Below, in pieces: positions 30,877 through 39,410 of a DNA stretch of 64,000 nt (position 1 is the first letter of the stretch; each line of letters begins with the position of its first letter). The stretch is from contig JBLDXI010000029.1 in assembly GCA_047495785.1 (NCBI GenBank), positions 2,046,001 to 2,110,000 on the forward strand, read 5' to 3'. A program made the position numbers and the translations under genes. Origin of the DNA: Lepidodermella squamata (taxonomy: Eukaryota > Gastrotricha). The notes under the pieces are model-generated. The model was given only the letters and a program-made list of their open reading frames with translations, had not been told where the DNA came from and did not search any database.

Positions 30877-31833
30877 ATGCTGCCGATTGTAACAGTAACA
30901 TTGGTTGTAGTCATTTGCGCGGGCACTGCAGCGGTACACGCCGAGCCGCCTCAGTTAGCTTCTGGCGTTGCGGCTTCAATTGGCCGTCAATTTTACCAGC
31001 AACTGGCTTCAAACAACGCAACCTCCATGGTTGAATTCGTCAATTCGTTGCCGTCGCTGTGCTCCTCAAGCGAGACCGCCGACGATTTGCCTGTTCGAAT
31101 GATGGCCGCCTACTACGACGCCAACAAGTTGGTGCAACCTGAATGCAACGCCGCTACGTTCGACAGCTGCATGGCGTCTATTGGCGGCGAAACACTCAAC
31201 CGATGGCTGGAATATCGCTACCAGGCGCAGTATGTATGCAATTATATTTCTCATCAAAATCAGTCGTTAATCGACCAACTCGACTCTTTACTTGTCAATT
31301 CGCGATATTACGAGCAAATTAAGGTGGCGATTCAAAATTTTTTTATTCGATGCGCTATTTCTCAAATTTTTTGGCTACCTCAGATGGAAAATGAGTTCAA
31401 TATTGCCCGTGGATTCGTTTATGTATTCCTTATTACAACCGGTCTTCTTTTTGCTTGTATCTGCTCACGAGTTTTGGTACTTTTAGCGTTGCAGGTGACA
31501 TTGGGTGAAATCCTTATTTCCGTTTCGTTCCTACTTACTGACGACATCGTCAATGATAACATTTCGCCGCATTTGATGTGTCTGATTTTTCGTTACATTA
31601 TAACGATTCGATTTCTCATCTACAATTGCCCCAAAAACTCTGAAATAGGAAAAATGCTGGTTCTTCTAAAATGCTGCGCAAAACAAATTGCTATTAACTC
31701 ACGCATGCGAAAAGCGCCCGTTTTCGACGAGGAAGCTCTTATACTGCCCTCATTGGAAAGCCAGGAAAAGATTCCACCGGCGCGCCGCAATACCCGCAGT
31801 TCGAACCCTTCCAATCGCAACTCTGCTGCGTAA
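30877..31833 (+). CDS. element-encoded secreted/membrane protein, unknown
   Basis: Open frame of 318 aa. A signal peptide (MLPIVTVTLVVVICAGTAAV) is followed by an ectodomain of about 150 residues with at least four cysteines and several N-glycosylation sites. One or more hydrophobic segments (GFVYVFLITTGLLFACI) come next, then a basic, Ser/Arg/Asn-rich tail (RRNTRSSNPSNRN). The stretch 31324-31383 is 60 nt, starts GT, ends in a pyrimidine-rich AG and can be removed without changing the frame, so it may be an intron. No family is recognised. A membrane glycoprotein inside a recombinase element invites comparison with elements that carry envelope-like genes, but no specific resemblance was seen. 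Confidence 0.6.
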   Translation: MLPIVTVTLVVVICAGTAAVHAEPPQLASGVAASIGRQFYQQLASNNATSMVEFVNSLPSLCSSSETADDLPVRMMAAYYDANKLVQPECNAATFDSCMASIGGETLNRWLEYRYQAQYVCNYISHQNQSLIDQLDSLLVNSRYYEQIKVAIQNFFIRCAISQIFWLPQMENEFNIARGFVYVFLITTGLLFACICSRVLVLLALQVTLGEILISVSFLLTDDIVNDNISPHLMCLIFRYIITIRFLIYNCPKNSEIGKMLVLLKCCAKQIAINSRMRKAPVFDEEALILPSLESQEKIPPARRNTRSSNPSNRNSAA

Positions 31834-32263
31834 ATCTTCTGCTATTTGCGTGCTAATTTAGAATTCTTCGCGAATATGTTTTTTAGCTGTTCTTCGGTTT
31901 TCCTTATCGCTTTTAATCGGCGCACTATAGGAACTCAATTTTTTATCTTTGCGTGAATAGTGTTAATTAAAGCTATGAAACTCGCCGCATCTTTTCTCTT
32001 TATATTACTCAAAAGTTTAATTGTTTTTTAATCTTTCGATTATTCCTGTTTTCTTGTCAACAAATTTTCATTATGCTGAATGCAAATTTTGCGCAGAAAG
32101 CCAATTTTTTTACATTATATACTTGTATGATAAGTTCGCAAATAAACTGATTTTGTTTCGATTTTTTCGAAGAGAAATATTTGGTAATGGAAGTAAAAAT
32201 CCCATAATAACCTATATTGATTATTTTTTGTCATTTAGATTTTTTACTCAATAATCTGAAGCT

Positions 32264-34694
32264 ATGGCATTTTTTGTTCCCACTGCCGCAATCGAACAGC
32301 GTATTCAAGCTGAGATGGTCAGGAGGATTCCCTCGAACTTGGTCGATTCAATGATCGCCGTGACCATGGTTCCGCCAACTATCGCGCCTCCGAACTTTGT
32401 CTCGTCTCCGTACCAACCGTTACCTCAGAGCCTTCCGTATCAGCCATCTTTTCCGTATCTTCTCTCGCCTCCAGGGTGTTCACAATCGCGCTCTGCTATT
32501 TGCGTCTCGCTGACCCCGCCTCAGTGGGCGCATAATCAAGCTGCCGTCTACAACTATCAGCTTCAGCACTTCAATTCCCCGTTTTCGCAAATCGCTCCAC
32601 TACCGTCGTTATCGAAGCCGGATTCAGTGAAAAAATCCAGTCGCAAGGAGAAGATCTGCCCTTTCTGTCACACCCAGCGTAACAGCAATCACTTCCGCCG
32701 CCATGTTCGCGCTTGCAAGGCCGCAACTGCGGGAAATGTATCCTTACAGGATAGGCAAAAAGCTGCGACGATGAGCATCACCCCCGAAGCCCGTGATCGC
32801 GAACTGTTTATCGACAAGGTTACGAAAAAAGTGGCGTGCTTCGTCACGGAGCGAATTTCAACGGAATCTTCAGTTGCCGGAACTTCAGCTGCTGGAACTG
32901 CTACTGCTGCCAGCCCGGCCGTCATTTTCGAGAAACCTTCGGCGGGTTATAAACTACAGCGATGCCCTGTTTATTTTAAGGGGCTTCTTAGCACGTTTCA
33001 AGCCGGCAAGCGATACAATTGGTTGCCGAAGAAGAAAGTTAGCACCAAGTTGGCGAGGAAAACCCGTTTAGGGACAGCGATGTTGCTGTCGGGCTGTACT
33101 ACGCTCGAGCAGGCAGGGTCCTACGAATATTGGGACACCTGCTTCCATTCAACAACCATTCTCGAGCGTGTCAAGCAGCCGAAGAAATCGGCGAAAAACA
33201 AGGCGAAATACAAAAGCCGGAGAAGGTTCAGCGCCGGATGCAGTATTCGCGCCTGAAAGTATTGCAAGAATTTGTTAATTGGCTGGTTGCGAATCAACAC
33301 GTCCCGGAGGACTCGAAGCTGACGAGCCTGTTGAAGGAGGTTACCACAGACGTGCTCATCGACACAAAGCGCGAAGCCGGGTTAAAGAAGACTGCTCGCG
33401 CCAAATTCGCCCATGACATGGAACTGCCCATGCAGTATTATCGTCACCTCGATGAAATTATCCAGAGTCGCCCCAAAAAGCTGAATATCTATGGTCTGAA
33501 AGTGGCGCGTATTGCCGTCGCTGCAAATAGTCACACTGGCTGTCGGTAAGCCACTTTTTGTTCTTTTTTCAATCAATAACCTGAAATATTAGGAATTTTC
33601 TGGGATTAATCTTTTTCATTTTTTTCGTATGCGGAGAAGTTTTGATTATCAGGCTTAGTTAGATGAGAAAAAGGTAAATTAGGCTGAATTTAGATGAATA
33701 ATCCGTGGCGTAACTATTATTATTTTGCTCGGGCAATATTATAGCCTTTCAAATTTAGGGATGAACGGCCAACAAATCGGGTTTAAAACCTCATAAATAC
33801 GCAAAATTAGGTCGCAGAACTCGAAATTCGGAGTTGGGTAAAATACATTTTGAGGTGGGTTGGATTTGCCGGGAATTATCCGCAGCGATACAAACTTATA
33901 TTTCCCAAAAATTAATAAGAAACCCATCCATATCTTACGAGCCAATTCTCTTGATGTAAACCGCCAGGAGGTTGTTATTTCATGAAAATATTCATCTTCA
34001 TTGAATTTGTTTTTTTTTCAGGGCTTCCGGGATGGTCCAGATGAAATTGAAGGAGTGGAGAGATCGGAGCATCGATGCGGATGGCGAGGGCTGGGTCGCC
34101 GTTCACGTGAAGAAAATGAAAAACGCCGCGAGCTGTTTCCCTTTCGTCACGTTCGACCCGGCTACGGCGGTTAAAATCGAGAAGTACATCGAGAACGACC
34201 GACCGAATCCTGCGACCTATCGCGATTCGAGATACGTTTTTTTAACGCAAAAGGGCGGAAGGCTGGACGACTCGACGCTGAGTTATTGGTCGAACCTCGG
34301 ATGGAGCTCATTCAAGGAAAAATTCCAAGCCTGCTTCAACCGCCGGCTCACTAAAACGTTCCAACTTACGACCCAGCGGCGCGCCATCAACACCACCACG
34401 CGTTCAGAGAAAAATCCAGACCAGCCGCCCCAGGCCAAGGTGAATCAGGCGTTGGTCCAATCTGAACCGACGGGCGAGCAGGTTTACACGCTGAGCGCTT
34501 CATTATCAGAGGCGATGGGTGTTGCCAAATGGGCCTACAGCAAGAACGCTAGCCGCCTGGACCCGGCGAACCCTGATGTCAAACCGTTCGCCTATCAACC
34601 GGTGAAAGCGGTGCCAGTAGCGGGCGGAATCGATAAAATGGAGTGTGATGAAAGTTCGAGTGAAGACAGCGATTCAGAAGCCGATGAAGAATGA
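32264..34694 (+). CDS. putative tyrosine recombinase of the 6.2-kb element, with a frame change
   Basis: Exon 1 (32264-33545) and exon 2 (34022-34694) are joined by a GT-AG intron. The N-terminus is Pro/Ser-rich and carries a zinc finger (CPFCHTQRNSNHFRRHVRAC). A helical core-binding-like region follows (MQYSRLKVLQEFVNWLVANQ). The splice joins HTGCRASGMVQMKLKEW, which fits recombinase box I with its catalytic Arg. Then come a basic MKNAASCFPF strand (catalytic Lys candidate), TTQRRAINTTTRS (box II, with Thr where His is usual) and MGVAKWAYSKNAS (nucleophile Tyr candidate). The tail is acidic. Between about 33190 and 33240 the frame must shift by -1. This is either a disabling indel or, less likely, a programmed shift at G AAA AAC (33193-33199). 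The family call rests on motif pattern alone. Confidence 0.6.
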
Positions 34695-35658
34695 TAATTT
34701 TCGTTTGTATTTTATGCGCACTAAATTTTCAGCTTGGAAAAAATCCCGATCTTCGTTGTTAAACCTAGCTCTCGTTAGGCCTGTTTGTTAGGTTTTTTAT
34801 TTCCGAACTTTTAATGCTTGATAAAACTTCTTTTTATTGTCTTTTTTTATTGTCCCACTGGAGAAAAAGACTGCGACAAAAAGATGCTTCTTTTCGTGAA
34901 ATTGTTGCTTCGGAAATGTTGATTTGGACATGAGACGTCGGGGCTCGAATAAAACTGTAGCGACTGATTTTTGCGTTATTTTTAATGAGGTTCAAAGGTC
35001 ATGGTGGCAAAAAATAGCCTCATAAGCAGCGATCAGCAAAAATCCCATTCACAAAAAGCACGTGTTTTCGCGCGCTGTTTCTTAAAATCAAGCGATTAAA
35101 ATCAAATTATTCTATTTAAAAAAATAATAATAATTTGCCACAATTTTAAGCGTTTTTTTTGACGGCGCGTGATTTTTTGCGTTATTCCGGCACGTGAGGC
35201 TGAGATTTTTCTATGGGGATATAAGAGCCCCGGCGTCCTAGTACGTCTTGTGGTTGTGGATTCGTGTTGCCCGGTTCATGACAAAAATGGACACATTGTT
35301 GTAGCTAAATTGTTGGAAATCTAGGTATTGTGATCGCTCGCCGGCTTGATTTATTTAAAAAGCGTCGATTTTTTTCTGAGTGCTCGGAGTTGTTTGCCGC
35401 GTTTTATATAATTTTTTATCAAGTTTTTGATATTGAATGGCTCTTTTTGATTTTTTTTATCATCGCGTTTGTGTTATTTTCCGCGTTTGTTCCGCATCGT
35501 TTGCCTCTATCGCCAGTCTCACTGTAACCACGGTATGCCCTTTTCCCCGTTTATGCCTAGAAGTAGTCACGGTTGTATCTTATCATAGGTATCTTCAATA
35601 AATAACTTGAGATCGGCGTGACTTGCAGCTGATATTATCTAATTATGGTCATCCGTCT

Positions 35659-35712
35659 AAATAAAACGTTGAAATCGCGGTGATGAAATAAAACGTTGAA
35701 ATCGCGGTGATG
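35659..35712 (+). repeat. 27-bp tandem duplication
   Basis: Two perfect adjacent copies of a 27-bp unit (aaataaaacgttgaaatcgc plus ggtgatg). Because they are identical, the duplication is recent. Confidence 0.95.
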
Positions 35713-35887
35713 ATTACGAGTAATATTCGCGTTGATAGTGTTAAATGACAGCAGATCATATAGCTGATTGGGAGATACGAGACCTGGTTGGTGAATATGG
35801 CCGTAAATTGCGATGACACGCAACGTAAAACGTGTGAAATGCGCTCTAGTGAGCACAGTGAGCGCAACAGCTCGATACACTTCAGTG

Positions 35888-35916
35888 ATTGGCGCAGATA
35901 AACGATGAATATAAAG
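35888..35916 (+). promoter_or_regulatory. CCAAT/TATA promoter of the element membrane-protein gene
   Basis: ATTGG (inverted CCAAT) at 35888-35892 and ATATAAAG at 35909-35916 lie 70-100 bp before the ATG at 35985. Together with the 3' stem-loop this copies the layout of replication-dependent histone genes. Confidence 0.5.
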
Positions 35917-35984
35917 GCAGTCGACAACACTTATTTTTCATTCGCTGTTTCAACTTTTATTTCAATCACTAAATTTTACCATCA

Positions 35985-36470
35985 ATGCCTTCGTGGTCCG
36001 CCTTCTACGGTCACCGACGTGCGTGTCAACTTCTCCGCTCGCTGTGCTCAATCGGCGAAACGACGGCTTCTTCGACTACAACTTCGACCGCTGCTACTAC
36101 AACAACTACACGCGCGCTGTCTTCAACCTCGCTCGATGCCCTCAAATCGCCGCAGCGTTACTATCAAGACATGCAGGCGGCTTACACGGTTTTCGTCGTC
36201 GTGGTCGCGGTCTTGGCGCTGACCATGGTTGTCTCGCTTGCTGTTGGCTTGGGCTATCTATTTCGAACGGCCATCTCCAAGCGCTGCTGCCGTAGAGCGC
36301 CGATACGGCGACGCCTGAAAAAGCTGCCTTCAACACCCAGTGGCGGCAGCGACACCGCTTTCTCACGTGACTACCCACGCCGCGGTCGTTCCTGTCTAAA
36401 ACCCAACGTTGCCGACGTCGAAGTGCATCAAACCGACAACGTAGGTCTCGAGGACCTGTTCGGCGCCTAA
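35985..36470 (+). CDS. element-encoded single-pass membrane protein, unknown
   Basis: 161 aa. A Ser/Thr-rich N-terminal region (TTASSTTTSTAATTTTTRAL), likely O-glycosylated if extracellular, is followed by one long TM segment (AAYTVFVVVVAVLALTMVVS, continuing to about residue 92). The tail is very basic (KRCCRRAPIRRRLKKL) and ends DNVGLEDLFGA. There is no signal peptide, so it may be a type III protein with the positive side inside. The TATA box lies about 70 bp upstream and a histone-type stem-loop 33 bp downstream. No homologue is recognised. Confidence 0.6.
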   Translation: MPSWSAFYGHRRACQLLRSLCSIGETTASSTTTSTAATTTTTRALSSTSLDALKSPQRYYQDMQAAYTVFVVVVAVLALTMVVSLAVGLGYLFRTAISKRCCRRAPIRRRLKKLPSTPSGGSDTAFSRDYPRRGRSCLKPNVADVEVHQTDNVGLEDLFGA

Positions 36471-36502
36471 CCGCGATGTTAACCGCCTTCCGGCTTCTAA
36501 CC

Positions 36503-36523
36503 GGCCCTTTTCAGGGCCACAAG
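36503..36523 (+). terminator. histone-type 3' stem-loop
   Basis: GGCCCT TTTC AGGGCC followed by ACAAG: a perfect 6-bp stem with a 4-nt loop, matching the metazoan histone mRNA 3' stem-loop in stem, loop and the ACA after it. It is preceded by AACC and followed by a purine-rich stretch (taaagcgatgaaag), which recalls a histone downstream element. An AATAAA lies further on near 36571. It ends a gene that does not encode a histone. Confidence 0.75.
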
Positions 36524-37200
36524 TTGTTGCAACAGTGTTTGATATAAAGCGATGAAAGTCTTAATTTGAAATAAAACAGTACGTTCACTTTTATTTGTTG
36601 TTCAATTGGCCTATTGTGTTAGCTTAAACCCGTGTTTGCGCATTGCGTAACAGCCTGCTGAGTGAGTGCGCCATTTTGCGCCACTAAAATATCACAGATG
36701 GCAAGAGGATGTCTGTCAAAAACGTTTACCTTTTGAGCCAGGAACCGGCTGATGCTTCTAGCATGGCAACGGATGGAAATTCAATCTTCGGGCTGGATAG
36801 TGTGAACTCTTATATAATTGTTAAGGGCATACCCACTGATGCAGGGTCGACATTCTCTTGTGACACTTTTGGCCAGGGTACTAGAAGTTCGCGGCCTTAC
36901 ACCGTCGTCACGGATAGCTTCATCTTCTCCGAGGCTTGCAAAGGGCTAACACTGATGGACAAGAAAACTGGCAAATTACTTGATAAAAGGCACGAATCTG
37001 TGTCCGGGTTGTCTTATTATAACAATGCTGTCTATTTCCGGTATTTTGATGAGCAAACTAAGAAGCAAGCAATTGGATCTCTCGGCTTGCAAGCAGCCAA
37101 ATCTATTAGCTCGAGGTTCATTGGAAGTTTCGGAATAACGTCTCTATGTGCCATGCTCGCAGCTTCCAGTGCCTTTTCAATGAAAACTTATTTTGAATAA

Positions 37201-37857
37201 ATTGTAATTCCAAATTTCTACCTGATTCTTCCCTCGAGCGCGAATTGTGCATCACATTTGATTTGATATAAGCTGGAGCTGTCGAGCGCCGTGTTTATCA
37301 TTGGTCACCCTGTGGCCTATATTTACGTGAATCTTTCTGTGATTCACTGCCTATTTTTGTAGCTTGAATTAGTGGTTTAAAGAGATGACTGATGACACAA
37401 TAAACGATTCTTACTAATTAAAAAATCGACCTCTCAATGAGCTGTTCTAATTTTTTCTTAGAGATCTCAATATTTGTTTCGGCTCAAATAGAAAGTAAAT
37501 GTCTCCACGTTCCTGGAAAGTTAACTGATCGCTACTACGTTGTTAACGCGCTCTAAGATTCGGAATTCTTGCATATGACAGTTGTGCCTTATTAAATGTC
37601 GCTAAAACAATCGATTTACCGATATGACAATCCTAATGAGGATTTCAATGGGCAGCAGCTCATTAGCAGTTACAATTAGCTCATTTATATCAAACTAACG
37701 CGCAATTCTGATAAACGCTAAATTATCACAGCAATGACACGTGCCCTTTTCGAACAATGGTTCTGTCGCTATATATTCCGGAAAAGATACAGAGAAGAAG
37801 CATCAATCAAGCGAAATTCGAACTATCTATTCTCACTTTTCAATTTAAAGCGAAAAA
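37201..37857. other. spacer between propeller and basic-protein genes
   Basis: Non-coding. Parts around 37305-37370 resemble the spacer at about 58660-58740 in inverted orientation (caccctgtggcct, ctgtgatt), showing that the two gene pairs were duplicated with their spacer. A TATA-like ctatatatt lies near 37771. Confidence 0.6.
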
Positions 37858-38445
37858 ATGCGCGCTGTTTTTGCACTTGCTGCTGTCGTACTTCTGGCCC
37901 TGGGTAAATCTTTGAAGCCATCATCGTTAGATCTAATAATAATACTCATACGTCTAGCTTTCTCCGGAGCTGAGGCTGGCCGCGGAAACAAGGGGAAGGG
38001 CGTTTCGAAAAGCATCTCGAAGAACGTCTCGATCAGCGTGTCGTACAACCGGCAGCCGAAGAAGCACGCGATGAAGAAGCGCCCGGCCAAGAAGGCCTTC
38101 GTCGCTGGGCGCAAGCACCGCCGTGCCTCGTTCTCCAAGTCCGTGTCCGCGTCGGTGTCGGCCCGCACGAACAAGCACACCCGCAAGGTCTCCACCAAGA
38201 AGTTCATGCGCGTGCACAAGGGCGGATACATGTCCGGCTCGTACTCGCGGTCGGGATCCTTCGGCTACAACAAGAAGGGCAACAAGCGCCACGGTGGCAA
38301 GAAATTCGGCGGCAAGAAGTTTGGCGGAAAGAAGGGTGGCAAGCACGGCAAGGGTCGCAAGGGCAGCAAGAGCGGCAGCTACTCGGCCTCCAACAACTTC
38401 TCCTACTCGGTCGCCGTCGAAACTGGCGCTGCCCCGTCCAAGTAA
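37858..38445 (+). CDS. secreted, highly basic Lys/Gly/Ser-rich protein
   Basis: Two exons (37858-37903 and 37958-38445) give 177 aa. A signal peptide (MRAVFALAAVVLLALA) split by a 54-nt intron precedes FSGAEAGRGNKGKG. The mature protein is almost entirely low-complexity: SKSISKNVSISVSYNR, many Lys/Arg pairs, Gly-Lys repeats (KKFGGKKFGGKKGG) and a Ser/Tyr-rich end (SGSYSASNNFSYSV). No folded domain is seen. GC-rich biased codons suggest strong expression. Possible roles are an adhesive or matrix component or an antimicrobial cationic protein (inference only). A near-identical paralogue lies at 57618 on the other strand. Confidence 0.8.
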   Translation: MRAVFALAAVVLLALGKSLKPSSLDLIIILIRLAFSGAEAGRGNKGKGVSKSISKNVSISVSYNRQPKKHAMKKRPAKKAFVAGRKHRRASFSKSVSASVSARTNKHTRKVSTKKFMRVHKGGYMSGSYSRSGSFGYNKKGNKRHGGKKFGGKKFGGKKGGKHGKGRKGSKSGSYSASNNFSYSVAVETGAAPSK

Positions 38446-39410
38446 ATACTGTTTTGGGTGAAAGACATTGAAACCTGTTTTCCCAACAATTATAATTTAT
38501 TTCGAAAGTTTGAAGGATGAAATAAGGCATCATGCTGAATTCTTGGTTTCGAATGCGTTCTCTATGAGACGGGATAGACTTTCTTCAAAATGAAAAAACT
38601 TTTCATTTGAGTATCCATATGAATTAGCAAATTACTAGAACGGATAGTTCTATCTGCTTATTAGATGCGTAGCGAGACGCAAATAGCAAACAGCTAGAAC
38701 AGATTTGAGGGTTTTCAGTTTGTGAGGTAGAATGTCCGGGATCAACCAGAAGAGAGAGCAGGGTGGCATGCGACATGCGACGACGACATAGTTGATTTGT
38801 ACCCAACTAGTTTGACTAGGTTCCACATTCAAACCAAGATCGCGATGTCTCATCTCAATATTGCTGCTGCGTTCTCGAGCTGCGTTGAGCCGCTTCAAAT
38901 TGGTGAAATTGGGGAATCTCGGCGGAGTTATGCAAACAAAATCGGAGACAGTGGGAAACCCTGCTGAAAAACCCGTAGTACACGGTGACTACAGTCGGTG
39001 ATAGCAGACATGTAGTAATGTGTCATTTACACTATTTATTGCACTTTTCTAATGCGACAAAATTTCTAAAAACGTCAAGATGTAGGCTGTGGTCTGTAAT
39101 TACCAAAAGGAGGCATAGGTCGATTTTTACGAGCAGATCAGCTTAGAGCTTAGAGCTAACTACCGAGAAATCAACGGTGGTTTCGGCCTCGTTTTTCGTC
39201 CAATCATTCTTGGCGAGCAGCGACCGCATGTTATTCAATTCAGATTATTTCAAAAAGCTGATTTTTTTTCTTGATGTTCTTTTCTCTGTACTTATGTTCT
39301 TTCGTGGATTTTTTTCTCTTTTCTGCGACAGGAGCCTCTCATAATGTATTGAGCGTGATTGCGTATTTTCAGCGAACAGAAAAATGTTCAAAGGTTAAAA
39401 AAGGATGTGT
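38446..39410. other. intergenic region, no supported gene
   Basis: Between two convergent genes. A minus-strand open frame near 38650-38898 has no recognisable domain. Nothing else is seen. Confidence 0.35.

Larger units (their letters stand above)
34695..35984. other. non-coding middle part of the 6.2-kb element
   Basis: 1.3 kb between the recombinase and the last cargo gene. It has A/T tracts, a TATA-like gatataagag near 35219 without a convincing frame behind it, and the tandem repeat at 35659. It could hold a non-coding RNA, but nothing proves that. Confidence 0.4.
30498..36688. mobile_element. 6.2-kb element with tyrosine recombinase and membrane-protein cargo
   Basis: Bounded by the direct repeat ATATCAC (30491-30497 and 36689-36695). 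Comparison with the uninterrupted paralogue shows it is exactly the inserted DNA. The ends share the inverted words ATATTTTAGT-GCGC and CACTCAGCA, about 40-50 bp of imperfect TIR. Iterated GCGCCA words occur three times on the left and twice on the right, in the same orientation. Coding content, all on the plus strand: a secreted/membrane protein (30877), a zinc-finger tyrosine recombinase (32264) and a single-pass membrane protein (35985) whose gene ends in a histone-type stem-loop. No reverse transcriptase, DDE transposase or DNA polymerase is evident. It does not fit a standard Crypton, which lacks TIRs and cargo, or a Maverick, which is much larger and has a polymerase. Confidence 0.85.
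29629..37200 (+). pseudogene. secreted PQQ-like beta-propeller gene split by a 6.2-kb element
   Basis: The left part (29629-30497) encodes a signal peptide (MKLLTFISLVLATAHA) and most of the propeller, including HTGYKAES and the PQQ-type repeat DDQGRLYMYDAESGNRLK, up to YFDIT. The right part (36696-37200) resumes with DGKRMSVKNVYLL and ends in the hydrophobic GPI-type tail seen in the intact copy at 58855. The target site ATATCAC is duplicated at both junctions. Both halves are open and collinear with the paralogue, so the insertion is recent. As it stands, the first half would read through into the element and stop at 30550-30552. The predicted product was an extracellular, membrane-tethered propeller of about 450 aa with unknown ligand. 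Confidence 0.9.

Noticed and set aside
35330-35527. Hydrophobic 65-codon frame inside the 6.2-kb element
   Set aside because: Starts at GTG, has no ATG context, and its composition follows a T-rich stretch.
30498-36688. Idea that the element is a Maverick/Polinton
   Set aside because: Too short, and no protein-primed polymerase, integrase, ATPase or capsid genes are seen.
38650-38898. Minus-strand frame in the 38.4-39.4 kb spacer
   Set aside because: No recognisable motif and no acceptable start context.
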